From: CBDEGR01 sp965237895
GTDB taxonomy: Bacteria; Acidobacteriota; Terriglobia; UBA7540; JAPUME01
Assembly: GCA_965237895.1 (NCBI GenBank)
Contig: CBDEGR010000002.1
Location: 1,240,001-1,304,000, forward strand
Direction: 5' to 3'
Length of the DNA: 64,000 nucleotides
Shown: positions 7,949 to 17,319 of the stretch, one piece after another
Layout: every line of letters starts with the position of its first letter
Numbering within the stretch: position 1 is the first letter of the stretch
Position numbers and translations under genes: made by a program
Notes under the pieces: model-generated
Databases searched by the model: none
What the model was told of the DNA's origin: nothing
What the model saw: only the letters and a program-made list of their open reading frames with translations

Positions 7949-10900
7949 ATGGGAGTTTCCTCTGTGAGATGGAAGATCAGCCTTCTTGTTTTTGCGGCAT
8001 TCTTTTCCGCCTGTGGTCGTTCGGGGCCGCCCTACAGTCCTGAGGAGTCGCTTGCGACTTTTCGCATTCAGGACGGCTTTCGTGCAGAGGTGTTCGTCGC
8101 CGAGCCGGATGTCGTGGACCCGGTGGCGATGGAGTTCGACGAAGAGGGCCGCATCTGGGTGGTCGAAAACTCCGGCTACCCGCTCAACATCGAGGGCAAG
8201 GTGGGCCGCGTGAAGCTGCTCGAAGATACCGACGGCGACGGCCGGCCCGACCGCAGCACCGTATTCGCCGACCAACTGGTAATGCCGACCGGTGTAATGC
8301 GCTGGAAGCAGGGGATTCTGGTCACCGACGCTCCCACCGTGTGGTATTTCGAGGATACGACGGGCGATGGCCGTGCCGATGTGCGCCGCGCCGTCCTGAC
8401 CGGCTTCCCCATGACCAACCCGCAGCACGTGGTGAATTCTCCCCTCTACGGGCTCGACAACTGGATTTATCTGGCCGCAGAGAACCCCGCAACGGCGACC
8501 ATCTTCAAGGAGATGTTCGGCGAAAGAAAAAGCGACATCCGCTTTGCCGACCGCGACGATATTCCCCCGCTCCCCTCTCACGGGCGTGGGATGCGGTTCC
8601 GACCCGATACCTATCAGTTGGAACGGCTCTCGGGAGCCTCACAGTTCGGGCAGAGCTTCGATGAGTGGGGGCATCACCTGACCGGCCACATCCTTCATGA
8701 GGTGATCGCCTCCCGCTACCTCGACCGCAATCCCGACCTGCCGTTGCGCTCGGCGATGGAGAGCATCTCCGATCATGAGAGGGCCGCCTTGGTCTATCCC
8801 ATCACGCAACGGCCAAGGTTCGAGATTAATTCGAGCATCGGCCACATTACCTCGGCCTGCGGGTTGACGGTTTATCTTGGGGGAGCTTTCCCGTCCCGCT
8901 TTCATGGGATGGTGCTCGTGGCCGAGCCGGCGCACAACCTGGTCCACCGCGACGTGGTGAAGCCGACTGGGTCGACGTTCACCGCCCGGCGCGCCTACGA
9001 AGGCAAGGAGTTCCTGGCGGCAACCGATGCTTGGTTCCGCCCGGTGAACTTCACCATCGGGCCGGACGGCGCGCTCTACATGATCGACTACTATCGCCCC
9101 ATCATCGAGCACCCCGAATATATGTCCTCGGAATACCACGGCCAAGACCACCAGCATACGCAGGAGCTCTACCACGGGAGCGACCGGGGGCGGATTTATA
9201 GAATAGTTCCCGACTCAGGCACGCCTTTCCCCTTGGCGAATGGAATCAACCTGGGTGCGGCGTCGGATTTCGAGCTGGTCCGGCAACTCGAGAACCCGAA
9301 CATCTGGTGGCGACGGACGGCGCAGCGGTTGCTCGTGACTCGTAAGGCCACAGGCGTTCAAGGCGAGCTGGAACGAATGTTTGAGGAAAGCGCCACCGGT
9401 GTGGCGCGGCTGCACGCCCTTTGGACGTTGGAGGGATTGGGGAACCTGGATCTCGCGCACATTGAACATTCGCTTGAGGACTCGGAACCCGGGGTGCGTG
9501 AAAACGGCATCATCCTGGCCGAGTCGCGCCTGGCTGAATCGCCTCGATTAGCCGCGAAGCTCCTCGGCATGGCGAATGACCCCGACCCTCGGGTTCGATT
9601 CCAGCTTCTTTCAACACTTGGATTCTTGAACACGGCCTCGGCCCGGCGCGTTCGCGATCGGTTGCTTTTTGAAAATCTCGAAGACAAGTGGATGCGGGTG
9701 TCGGCGCTGAGCGCGTCCTCGGATGAGGCGGTGCGGTTGTTCCGACGTGCGGTGTCGGCGCGTAGTGGAGTTCTGGGCCGCAAAAGCGGGGGGCGCAGGG
9801 ACTTCCTGCGGCAGATTACGCTGGTCATCGGCGCCAGGCAGAAGAGGCCCGAAATCGGGCAGGTGCTGGGGACTGTTGTGGCCGCGAGAGGGGAGAGTTC
9901 CGCATGGTGGCGCGCCGCAACTCTGGAGGGACTTGCGCAGGGATTGGGAAGAAGGGGCGAAGATTCCGACGGTCTGGACGCCGCACAGAAGGCCCACCTC
10001 CTGAGACTTGCCGAGGCCGATGAGGACGAGGTGCGGCAGGCTTCGCTTGGCCTGCTGGCAGTTACCGGGCTTCCCCACGGGGCGCAGTTGACGCAATCCT
10101 TGAGCCGCGCAGCGAATATATCCGCGACCGAATCGGAAGACCCGGGTCGCCGGGCCGACGCGATTCGCCTGCTCACCCTGGCGGGCCCGGAACGTTGGGC
10201 CGCTGACTTGAAAAAACTGGTCACGCCGAGCGAACCGGAGCCGGTGCAACAGGCCGCAGCCGAAGCGCTGGGAAGAATCGAAGGTGATGAGACCGGGAAG
10301 TTCTTCCTCAGCAAGTGGCGGGCGATGACCACCCCGGTGCGATGGGAGGCGGCCAACGCCATGGTGCGGGACCCTGCCATGGCACGGCTGCTCGTGGCCG
10401 CCCTGCAGGATGGAAGCGTGCAGACGTGGACTCTCGCCTTTCGCCATAGGCATCGCCTGATCATGTACGGCGACGAAGAAATCCGCGCCGCAGCGCGTCA
10501 AGTGCTCGAATCGAATACCGGCGAGCGCGAGCAGGTGCTCGAACGCTATGAAGAGGCGGCCGAAAAGGAGGGCGACGTCGCGCGAGGTCGCGAGGTCTTC
10601 AAGGAAGTCTGCGGCAAGTGCCATACGTTTGAAGGCGAGGGTATCGAGGTTGGCCCCGACCTCGGCACCGTGCGCAGTCAGCCGAAGCAGATCATCCTGA
10701 CCCATGTGCTGATTCCCAACCGCGCCATTACGCAGAATTACGAAACCTATGTGGTCGAAACCGCCTCGGGCGCAACGCTCGACGGGGTGCTCGGCGCGCA
10801 GTCTTCCACCTCCATCACGCTGCGCCGCGAGGAGGGAGAGGAAGACGTGATCCTGCGGAAAGATATCCAACGGATGTACGTCAGCCAGCACTCCGCCATG

Positions 10901-10975
10901 CCGAACGATCTCGAAAAACAGGTGACAGTCGAGCAGATGACCGATTTGCTGACCTACCTGAAGGATGCGCGTTGA
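7949..10975 (+). CDS. heme-binding membrane-bound dehydrogenase lipoprotein (PVC type)
   Basis: A 1008-residue exported protein. A lipobox (FFSACG, Cys about 23) predicts a lipoprotein. Residues about 35-430 form the beta-propeller domain of the Pirellula/Verrucomicrobium membrane-bound dehydrogenase family (FRIQDGF, EPDVVDPVAMEFDEEGR, DTDGDGRPD, then DGALYMIDYYRPIIEHPEY). Residues about 440-850 are HEAT-like helical repeats. The C-terminus carries a c-type heme motif CGKCH (about 888) with the GPDLG and ILTHVLIPN motifs of the associated heme domain. Known members are thought to oxidise sugars or polyols outside the cytoplasm; the substrate is unproven. The R repeat lies upstream and a DUF1080 gene 255 bp downstream, which suggests oxidation to a 3-keto-glycoside followed by cleavage. 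Confidence 0.88.
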   Translation: MGVSSVRWKISLLVFAAFFSACGRSGPPYSPEESLATFRIQDGFRAEVFVAEPDVVDPVAMEFDEEGRIWVVENSGYPLNIEGKVGRVKLLEDTDGDGRPDRSTVFADQLVMPTGVMRWKQGILVTDAPTVWYFEDTTGDGRADVRRAVLTGFPMTNPQHVVNSPLYGLDNWIYLAAENPATATIFKEMFGERKSDIRFADRDDIPPLPSHGRGMRFRPDTYQLERLSGASQFGQSFDEWGHHLTGHILHEVIASRYLDRNPDLPLRSAMESISDHERAALVYPITQRPRFEINSSIGHITSACGLTVYLGGAFPSRFHGMVLVAEPAHNLVHRDVVKPTGSTFTARRAYEGKEFLAATDAWFRPVNFTIGPDGALYMIDYYRPIIEHPEYMSSEYHGQDHQHTQELYHGSDRGRIYRIVPDSGTPFPLANGINLGAASDFELVRQLENPNIWWRRTAQRLLVTRKATGVQGELERMFEESATGVARLHALWTLEGLGNLDLAHIEHSLEDSEPGVRENGIILAESRLAESPRLAAKLLGMANDPDPRVRFQLLSTLGFLNTASARRVRDRLLFENLEDKWMRVSALSASSDEAVRLFRRAVSARSGVLGRKSGGRRDFLRQITLVIGARQKRPEIGQVLGTVVAARGESSAWWRAATLEGLAQGLGRRGEDSDGLDAAQKAHLLRLAEADEDEVRQASLGLLAVTGLPHGAQLTQSLSRAANISATESEDPGRRADAIRLLTLAGPERWAADLKKLVTPSEPEPVQQAAAEALGRIEGDETGKFFLSKWRAMTTPVRWEAANAMVRDPAMARLLVAALQDGSVQTWTLAFRHRHRLIMYGDEEIRAAARQVLESNTGEREQVLERYEEAAEKEGDVARGREVFKEVCGKCHTFEGEGIEVGPDLGTVRSQPKQIILTHVLIPNRAITQNYETYVVETASGATLDGVLGAQSSTSITLRREEGEEDVILRKDIQRMYVSQHSAMPNDLEKQVTVEQMTDLLTYLKDAR

Positions 10976-10983
10976 CGGGTTAG

Positions 10984-11030
10984 TGATACCATCCCCCTGT
11001 TTCTGGCCCACCCCCTGCTTGGCCGCCCTG
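10984..11030 (+). repeat. T repeat, copy 1
   Basis: CCCCCTGTTTCTGGCCCACC with flanking C-rich sequence recurs at 14455-14500. Both copies lie downstream of a gene that has an R repeat upstream. It may be a mobile-element end; function unknown. Confidence 0.6.
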
Positions 11031-11057
11031 CATGGCGCTTTGAGCTTGTAGCAGCAG

Positions 11058-11103
11058 GGGCGCTCGCGTATGATTTTACGCAAAGGTAAAGTTGAAATCG
11101 GAG
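11058..11103 (+). repeat. X repeat, copy 1
   Basis: GCGTATGATTTTACGCAAAGG followed by GTTGAAATCGGA. Related sequences are at 30076, 34861, 46436 and, inverted, 55770. This copy matches the 55.8-kb copy best in the GTTGAAATCGGAnATTCnGG part. It lies about 130 bp before the DUF1080 gene. It is probably a transposon end (see findings). Confidence 0.65.
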
Positions 11104-11230
11104 ATTCCGGCTAATTGAAATCGATCTCTGTTTTGACGAGTCGTGATAATTGAAAAAACTTCGAGGTGCCCCCCTGGATCGCTCGTGGAAGGACCGGTTC
11201 TCGGAGCATCTCTCGGAAAGGAAATATATT

Positions 11231-11878
11231 ATGCGTTTCTTCAATTGTTTGGTCGTGGTCCTGTTTTTCCTTGCTCACCCTGTGAGCGCGGAAGAGAAGT
11301 GGGTCTCATTGTTTAACGGGAAAGACCTTGCCGGTTGGAAGGTTTACGGGGTAGAGGAATGGAAGGTCGAGGACGGGGCCATTGTGGGCGAAACGGTTCA
11401 CGGAAAGTATGGCTACCTTGCCACTGAAAAGAACTATCGTGACTTTGTTCTTCGCCTGCGCTTCAAGGCGGAAGGCGGTGGCAACAGTGGCGTCTTCTTT
11501 CGCTCGACGATGCACGGTGAGGATTTCTCCGGTCTCATCGAGGGCACACAGGTCGAGGTGGACGCCGATCCCACGCGGCACACCGGCGGCCTTTATGAAA
11601 ATCCCAAGCGGCAATGGCTGATCTGGCCGACGGCAGCCTGCGAGGCGGCGCTGGACTCGGACGGGTGGAACGAGCTCGAGCTGAGCGCGGTGAGCAACCG
11701 CATCACGACTTACCTGAACGGCGTCCGCTGCGTCGAGTTTTCTGACCCACAGCAGCAACACACCGAAGGAGTGATTGCGCTTCAAATTCACTCTGTCGCC
11801 GCCAGCCAGCTCCAGACCGGCGCAGTGAAGGTCCGCTGGAAGGGGCTTCAAATCAAAGAGCTATCCTCGGGGAAATAA
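11231..11878 (+). CDS. DUF1080 protein (3-keto-disaccharide hydrolase-like), exported
   Basis: A 215-residue protein with a Sec signal peptide (MRFFNCLVVVLFFLAHPVSA) and a DUF1080 jelly-roll domain: WVSLFNGKDLAGW (about 24-36), the GNSGVFFRS motif (about 88-96), GTQVEVD, GWNELELSAVSNRITTYLNG and VKVRWKGLQIKEL at the end. The ATG at 11231 is chosen because it follows GGAAAGGAA and gives a clean signal peptide; a longer frame to 11150 has neither. Characterised DUF1080 members cleave 3-keto-glycosides made by a partner oxidoreductase. Its position after the heme dehydrogenase fits that role. Confidence 0.88.
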   Translation: MRFFNCLVVVLFFLAHPVSAEEKWVSLFNGKDLAGWKVYGVEEWKVEDGAIVGETVHGKYGYLATEKNYRDFVLRLRFKAEGGGNSGVFFRSTMHGEDFSGLIEGTQVEVDADPTRHTGGLYENPKRQWLIWPTAACEAALDSDGWNELELSAVSNRITTYLNGVRCVEFSDPQQQHTEGVIALQIHSVAASQLQTGAVKVRWKGLQIKELSSGK

Positions 11879-12031
11879 TTGTCAATGTAAGGTCGAGTTC
11901 ATAGCTTGCCCGAAAACACTCGTTTTTAGGCCAGACCTTTGTTAGGGGTTGGTCGCCCCACCTCCACAATCCCTTTCAGAATGCGCCCATAGGGTTCTTG
12001 AATAGAGCCTGACCCCACCACATGGTTCGCG

Positions 12032-12060
12032 TTGATTTACCCTCGGATGGGGCATAGGAT
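12032..12060 (+). promoter_or_regulatory. sigma-70-like promoter of kinase-stub unit, copy 1
   Basis: TTGATT (12032-12037), a 17-bp spacer and TAGGAT (12055-12060). The same arrangement, TTGACT-17-TAAGAT, is conserved at 27519-27547 and 36585-36613 on the minus strand, with a similar spacer (CCCTCGG/CCCTCAGG). Conservation of both boxes and of the spacing in three dispersed copies is good evidence for a promoter. It drives the kinase stub, R copy 2 and the TIM-barrel gene. Confidence 0.7.
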
Positions 12061-12087
12061 AGTCCCATCCATTCAGGATTGCTCCCC

Positions 12088-12366
12088 ATGATCGGCAAGA
12101 AGCTCGGCCACTTCCGTATTGGAGCGCAGCTGGGTAGCGGCGGCATGGGCGGATGGGCTGCCGCTTCCGTCGGGATAGCTCAGGCTGTGGCAGCACCCAA
12201 GAAAACGATTCCGATATCTCCCAGGAATGGGGAGGTGTCTGAAAAAGCTGGTTCTGGATGCCGAGACGACGGGCTTTCAGGACCCGGCGAGGACCGCTCG
12301 GAGCTCCCAGAGAGAAAAACTTTTCTGGAAGGGCTCAGTTGGAGGCCAATGGGTGTATATTCTTGA
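12088..12366 (+). pseudogene. Ser/Thr kinase 5' stub fused to R repeat
   Basis: An ATG at 12088 opens with the start of a PknB-like kinase domain (IGKKLGHFRI, then the glycine-rich loop LGSGGMG). After about 21 codons the similarity ends. The frame then runs on through AAASVGIAQ and into the R repeat to a stop at 12366. There is no catalytic core, so no kinase is made. At 27.5 kb the homologous stub stops after 31 codons. The stub may still be translated as a leader peptide ahead of the TIM-barrel gene. Confidence 0.7.
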
Positions 12367-12394
12367 CTGCCGGAAGGCCAAAAAACTAATTCCG
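12219..12394 (+). repeat. R repeat, copy 2
   Basis: Full-length copy, very similar to copy 3 at 27.2 kb; the two share homology over their entire upstream regions, from the promoter to the start codon (about 12020-12497). It ends 103 bp before the TIM-barrel gene. The TATACT element of other copies reads TATATT here. Confidence 0.9.
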
Positions 12395-12497
12395 AATGTA
12401 CACACAGTCGTGTGCAAGCTGACAGACAAGAAGGGGATGGCTTGATCCATCCCCCGACGGCCAGCTCCTTTCGGAGGAAAAAGATGGAGGTGATTTG

Positions 12498-14291
12498 ATG
12501 AGCTTATTGAACCGAAGAGGATTCTTAGGAGTTTCGTCGATGGCAGGACTGGGCTTGCTGAATAAGCCGGCTCTGGCCGGTGAGGTCCCCAAACTTGCGC
12601 AGGAAACAGGCACAGGCACTCCAATATTCGTCAGCGACCTGAGCCGCTGCCAGCCGTCGACGGCGCTGTCCAAGGTAAACAAGAAGCAGCATTGGACCTT
12701 GATTCCCTACGTAACAGACAAGGTAAGCGGCACGATGATAGGGGCGGGTTCGATGGCGGATGCGCCGGATGTTACGATCCCGTTGGGAGTGTCGGGTTGG
12801 CACGCGGTTTACGTTGGGTTCTGGAATACTCACCACGACTATGATGGGGATACAACAATCAAGTTAAAACTCACAGACGATCCGTGTTTCCGTCCGATCA
12901 GTGATGCTGCGGCGCCAATGAACTGGGTGGAAACCGAACTCCAAGAGGTCTTCTTTACATATGCGGATTTGACGGGCCGGGATCTTACCGTTGGGCAACA
13001 AACAAAAGGTAAACCCAATAAGGCGTATGTCGCTTATGTCAAGTTAGTGCCCTTGAGTAAGAAGGAAGTGGATTCAATAGAGAAAGACCGCGCCAGGAAG
13101 GACACCCGAGTTCTCATTGCCGCAAACGACGGAGCTAGTTTCTTGACCGGAAAAGGGTCTACGACTAAGGAAGAGCTATGGGAACAGGTCGAACCCTATC
13201 GGTACTCCGATGTCGGCAAGGTACTTTGGGCCTTTACCTATGGGGACAGTACTGGCTATCCCTCCAAAGTAGGACGCTTCATAGGCAAGGCAGAGGGAGA
13301 TATCACAATACGCCCCACAGGAGAGACCCGACTCAAGAGCATAAGCACCTTGACTTCAAAAGGTCTGATTCCTGCCCAGGTGGCCCTCGAATATGTTCAC
13401 GACATGGGACTGCCATTCGATGCGATGTTTCGTATGAGCATACGCGGGGACATGCCTCCTGGAGACTTTGGCAACTACGATCATGGTTTAGTCAGAAAAA
13501 AGCCGTGGGTCAGAATGGTGGCGAAGGACGGAACCCCCTTGGAAAAGGCCAGCTATGCTTTTCCAGAGGTACAAGACTACGTACTTTCTTTGATTCGCGA
13601 GGTGGCAGAGCGCTTTGACATTGATGGAGTAAACCTTGGGTGGATACGCGGCCCACAGTTTGTTGGCTATGAGGCGCCGGTTATCGAAGATTTCAAAAAG
13701 GAGTATGGGGAAGACCCCAGGAAGCTTGATGACAACGAGGAGCGGGTCCAACGTCTCAGGGCCAAATACGTGACCGAATTTGTCCGCAAGGTTCGGCAGT
13801 TACTAAACGAGCTGGGGAGCAAGAGGGGAAGAAGGTTCGAGTTGTCCGCGTGGGTGTATTCTCCTGAAACCAACCTTTTCTTTGGACTAGATGCGGAGAC
13901 GTGGGTGGCCGAGGGACTCCTCGATAGTATAATCGCCGGTGGGTCAAAGGAGTTCGTGCAGAGTGTTAAAGCTCGCAACTGCCGATTCTACCAAAGTGGT
14001 GGGGGGAATCCTAAAGCCGTAGACGTCCTGCAAGACTATGAAAAAGGGGTAGATGGTAGAGCTGCGTGGGATCTGAGTTTGCATTCGCAGGAGCTTCCGC
14101 ACCGTTGGGCACTGGTAAGTAGGGTAGGACATCCAGACGAAGTGGCAGCTTTCGCGAAAGAACCGCCCAAGATTACGAAAGTAAAACTAAAAAGTGTGAG
14201 GGGATTTGACATAAGCCACACAACAAACCGCGGGGCAGATGAGAGAAAGTACTGGCCCCCAGAGATGCTGCCTCTTTACTCGGGCGGGTGA
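12498..14291 (+). CDS. exported TIM-barrel (family 10-like glycoside hydrolase) protein, paralog A
   Basis: A 597-residue protein with a Tat-type leader (NRRGFLGVSSMAGLGLL). Residues about 35-185 look like a beta-sandwich (SDLSRCQPSTALSK, GWHAVYVGFWN, DDPCF). From about 200 a TIM-barrel region follows with HDMGLPFDAMFRMS, SYAFPEVQDYVLSLI, DIDGVNLGWIRGPQ, ELSAWVYSPETNLFFGLD and a C-terminal DLSLHSQELPHRW. The layout resembles YngK/GHL10-type hydrolase-like proteins; catalytic residues and substrate are unproven. ATG 12498 follows GATGGAGGTG. Paralogs lie at 25.3 and 30.4 kb. Compared with paralog B it lacks a few residues near 142. Confidence 0.75.
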   Translation: MSLLNRRGFLGVSSMAGLGLLNKPALAGEVPKLAQETGTGTPIFVSDLSRCQPSTALSKVNKKQHWTLIPYVTDKVSGTMIGAGSMADAPDVTIPLGVSGWHAVYVGFWNTHHDYDGDTTIKLKLTDDPCFRPISDAAAPMNWVETELQEVFFTYADLTGRDLTVGQQTKGKPNKAYVAYVKLVPLSKKEVDSIEKDRARKDTRVLIAANDGASFLTGKGSTTKEELWEQVEPYRYSDVGKVLWAFTYGDSTGYPSKVGRFIGKAEGDITIRPTGETRLKSISTLTSKGLIPAQVALEYVHDMGLPFDAMFRMSIRGDMPPGDFGNYDHGLVRKKPWVRMVAKDGTPLEKASYAFPEVQDYVLSLIREVAERFDIDGVNLGWIRGPQFVGYEAPVIEDFKKEYGEDPRKLDDNEERVQRLRAKYVTEFVRKVRQLLNELGSKRGRRFELSAWVYSPETNLFFGLDAETWVAEGLLDSIIAGGSKEFVQSVKARNCRFYQSGGGNPKAVDVLQDYEKGVDGRAAWDLSLHSQELPHRWALVSRVGHPDEVAAFAKEPPKITKVKLKSVRGFDISHTTNRGADERKYWPPEMLPLYSGG

Positions 14292-14454
14292 GTGGAACAT
14301 GCCCGCGAAAGCATGGTTCCGGCTGGCTCCCGGTACCATCACCCCCGGCCCCCCTCTCCGCCGTGTGCCTGTGCTTCACAGCTTGGCGAACACAGAAAGT
14401 TTGGACCACGGGCGAAGAAGAGGGCGGGATATGTCGGGTGTGTGTTGATGGGGT

Positions 14455-14500
14455 GAGCACTATACCCCCCCTGTTTCTGGCCCACCCCCCCTGCGCGGCC
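14455..14500 (+). repeat. T repeat, copy 2
   Basis: Matches 10984-11030 around CCCCCTGTTTCTGGCCCACC. It lies about 165 bp downstream of TIM-barrel paralog A. Confidence 0.6.
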
Positions 14501-14557
14501 TCGGCTGAGACAAAACCAGATGGTTGGGGGGCATTCTTAGAGCTTCAGTTTTCGGCT

Positions 14558-14634
14558 AGGGCGTTATATACATCCAAGTGGGCGGCGTGGCAGCATCGGT
14601 AAACGCTAGCCGACTAGTGGGGACCTATCTGCCA
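14558..14634 (+). repeat. A/B short repeat pair, copy 1
   Basis: Block A (GGGCGTTATATACATCCAAG) is followed by block B (GGTAAACGCTAGCCGACTAG plus GGGGACCTATC). Both blocks recur at 18536-18636 in the opposite order (B then A). Nature unknown. Confidence 0.5.
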
Positions 14635-14780
14635 AGTCCGACGCAACTCCTGTTCTTTCGGGAACTTGCATTACCTGCCATCCCCCTGGCAGGTCAAGTG
14701 GAGCACTGCCGCCGTTGACTGCACCTGGGGGCGACGGCCTCAGGGCGGCGGAATGAGCCGTGGTTCGTGCGGCATGTCCA

Positions 14781-14891
14781 GTGGCCTGCGCCTGGGGATT
14801 GCTGGCGGGGGGGGTGCTGACCATCTGGCCGCGGTTCCTGTTGCTGGGAACCTGGGTCAGCATGCTGTTCCTCTACGCGGCCTGCGTGTAG
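14781..14891 (+). pseudogene. membrane protein remnant (isoprenylcysteine methyltransferase-like?)
   Basis: A 36-codon plus-strand segment reads as one strongly hydrophobic stretch (WGLLAGGVLTIWPRFLLLG, then MLFLYAACV). A neighbouring frame just upstream gives WFVRHVQ. Together they vaguely recall the C-terminal half of phospholipid/isoprenylcysteine methyltransferases. At best a decayed fragment; assignment tentative. Confidence 0.25.
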
Positions 14892-14936
14892 AGGTCTCGA
14901 CTCACACTTTCCGGAATAGTTGTGGGGCCACTTGGT

Positions 14937-16943
14937 TCACTCGCCCGCCAGGTCGAAGACATAGAGCATGGCACCCGGCCGGACGTCCCGGAGCCACGGT
15001 GTTGAGTCCATGAACCAGAGAGGCCAGGCGCCCCCCGTGCCCGCCAAGATTGCGACCTGCTGTCGCCCATCCACGGCGAAGCTGACAGGTGGGGCGTTGA
15101 TGCCAGTTCCCGTCTGAAAGTGCCAGAGTTCGTCGCCTGTGGAGCTGTCGTAGGCTGAAAACCGCCCACTAGGATCGCCTGTGAAAACGAGGCCCCCGGC
15201 AGTGGCAAGCGTGCCTCCGAGAAGTGGAGATGAAGTGCGCGTCTTCCACCGAATTTCACCCCTCGCTACATCGAATGCCGTCAGACTCCCAGTGATCTCG
15301 TTCTGGGTGTTGTCCATTCCTCCTCCCAGAAAGAACTCACCAGGCTTGTAGTCCTGCGGCTTATGAATAAGCACGTTACAGCTTTCGATGACGGGGATGT
15401 AAGCGAGCCTTTCTTTCGGACTGTAGGACATTGGAGGCCAGTTCTTCCCGCCCATATTCCCGGGGCAGGTGGACGCTCTCGGGTTATCCCGGCTTGGCAC
15501 CGTTTTTAGATTCCGGTCGAGGGGTCGACCTGTCTTAGGATCCAGGCCCGAGGTCCAGGTGAGCTTGTCTACGAACTGGACGGCGTAGATAAACTGCCCG
15601 GTGGTCCGATCGAGGGCGTAGAAGAATCCGTTTCGGTCGGCGTGAATCAGGGCGCGGCGTTTTTGGCCGCGAATCTCAACGTCCAGCAAAATACTCTCGT
15701 TATTGCCGTCATAGTCCCAAGCGTCTGCCGGTGTGTACTGGTAGTACCACTTGATCTTCCCGGTCTCAGGGTTAAGGGCTAAAATCGAGCTCGTGTAGAG
15801 GTTGTCGCCTGCCCGATAGGAGGGATCCCAGTCCGGACCTGGGTTACCCACACCCCAGTAAAGAGTCTCAAGCTCGCGATCGTAGGATCCAGTGATCCAG
15901 GTTGGCCCTCCCCCTGTCTTCCATGAGTCCCCAGCCCAGGTTTCGTGCCCGGGCTCTCCCGGGCCTGGGATTGTGTAAACCTTCCACACTAGATCGCCAG
16001 TTTTCAGGTCGAGGGCTGCAATCCAGCCGCGGATCCCATACTCGCCTCCGGCAACGCCGGTGAAAACCTTTCCTTTGGCGACTAAGGGAGCCGCCGTAGA
16101 TGATTCCCCCTTCTCTGGATCGGCGAGACGTGTCTCCCACACCTTTTTTCCCGTCTGCTTGTCGATCGCGATCGTCCGACCGTCGAGCGTGTTCTCGATA
16201 ATTGTTTCCTCTGCGATAGCCACTCCACGGTTGTTAATACCGCAGCAGACTACGCGCACCACGTCCCGGGGAACCTTGGGATCGAACCGCCACACGAGCT
16301 TACCCTCGTTTCGAAGGTCCAATTTAAAGACTTCCCCCCAGCCGGAGGTGACATACATAAAACCATCTTCGACCGCCGGTGTTCCTTCCAGACCTCCTTG
16401 CACACCAAGCGAGAAAGCCCACGCTACGCGAAGCTTCTGGATATTCTCACGGTTAATCTGATCGAGTGGAACATAGCGATAGGCCGACAAGGTACGATGG
16501 TGATGTATCCAATCCGCCGCTTCATCTGTCCCCGTTCGTGAAGTGCGGATGACCAGAAACATGAAATCGACCACGCTTTTAATTTCTAGCTCGCTGAGCC
16601 GACCCTTCCAGCCGGGCATCGCCGTCCCAGGGATTCCGTCGCTCACCACCGAGATTAAGTTATTGTGTGAGAGGGTTGTATCTCTTAAGCTCGATACAGA
16701 GCCGCTTCCCTCACCATTTCTTCCATGACAACGTGCGCATTGGTCACGATAAATCTGGGCCCCCGAACTAGACGGCGAAGTCCCAGATGCTAGGGCGGGC
16801 AGACCTCCTCCAACGACCAAGAAAATCCACCACACAAATACTCCACATCGTAAGCACCGCCAAGATTGACGCCTATCTTGCGCGACTAGACTGGCTGTCA
16901 ACCCAAGCAAGTAGCCAACTGCGTTTTTTGCACGACCGACCAA
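14937..16943 (-). CDS. PQQ-dependent dehydrogenase with N-terminal cytochrome c
   Basis: A 668-residue periplasmic quinoprotein. After a signal segment (WWIFLVVGGGLPALA) comes a small cytochrome c domain with CARCH (69-73) and a Met ligand in GTAMPGW. The eight-bladed PQQ propeller follows: HHHRTLSAYRYVPLDQIN, the vicinal disulfide VVCCGINNRG, TPADAWDYDGNNE with the likely catalytic Asp, and a closing blade with GGLVFTGDPSG. Such enzymes oxidise alcohols, polyols or aldehydes and pass electrons to cytochromes. In many quinohemoproteins the cytochrome is C-terminal; here it is N-terminal. The start is a TTG behind AGGGG; an internal GTG at VWWIFLV is possible. No pqq genes are nearby. Confidence 0.88.
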   Translation of the reverse strand: MVGRAKNAVGYLLGLTASLVAQDRRQSWRCLRCGVFVWWIFLVVGGGLPALASGTSPSSSGAQIYRDQCARCHGRNGEGSGSVSSLRDTTLSHNNLISVVSDGIPGTAMPGWKGRLSELEIKSVVDFMFLVIRTSRTGTDEAADWIHHHRTLSAYRYVPLDQINRENIQKLRVAWAFSLGVQGGLEGTPAVEDGFMYVTSGWGEVFKLDLRNEGKLVWRFDPKVPRDVVRVVCCGINNRGVAIAEETIIENTLDGRTIAIDKQTGKKVWETRLADPEKGESSTAAPLVAKGKVFTGVAGGEYGIRGWIAALDLKTGDLVWKVYTIPGPGEPGHETWAGDSWKTGGGPTWITGSYDRELETLYWGVGNPGPDWDPSYRAGDNLYTSSILALNPETGKIKWYYQYTPADAWDYDGNNESILLDVEIRGQKRRALIHADRNGFFYALDRTTGQFIYAVQFVDKLTWTSGLDPKTGRPLDRNLKTVPSRDNPRASTCPGNMGGKNWPPMSYSPKERLAYIPVIESCNVLIHKPQDYKPGEFFLGGGMDNTQNEITGSLTAFDVARGEIRWKTRTSSPLLGGTLATAGGLVFTGDPSGRFSAYDSSTGDELWHFQTGTGINAPPVSFAVDGRQQVAILAGTGGAWPLWFMDSTPWLRDVRPGAMLYVFDLAGE

Positions 16944-17319
16944 TTGTCGCCCCTGACATCTTCTGGATAGAGATTATACATGATAGGTCTTCAAAGAGTT
17001 ACTATACGATTCAGAGGGGGTGAGATCCATCCGAAGCGCTCCGCCAGACATTTTCGGTACTTAGGAAGCCATGTATTTTGGCTTCTATATGTTTGAACCA
17101 GATGGGACGTGGATGGCTGTCAGCCTGAAAGTGAGGGCGATGATTAGCTAGGCAAAAAGGCCAATTCCTTTCCGCAAGTGCCCAACTCATCCATCGGCAG
17201 TTGTAGTTCGCCGAAACCGATAGTTCGGAAGTACTGGTTAGGCAGCAAGAGTTGCGGTCACTGAGTTGGTGAACATTCCTTTCTGATCGTCGAGAAACTA
17301 GCTGCCGTGAGGAGGATTT
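16944..17319. other. intergenic region, nothing recognised
   Basis: Divergent spacer between the PQQ dehydrogenase and the gldA-like gene. It must hold promoters for both, but I cannot pick one with confidence, and no RNA gene or repeat is visible. Confidence 0.4.

Noticed and set aside
9358..11083. Long minus-strand ORFs (368 and 490 codons) opposite the heme dehydrogenase
   Set aside because: They are antisense to a clearly coding gene with a full set of family motifs, arise from its high GC content and match no family.
12227..12445. R repeat as a conserved small protein (MGRCLKKLVLD...)
   Set aside because: Copy 1 has indels that break this frame and the copies differ after the shared part, so coding conservation is not supported.
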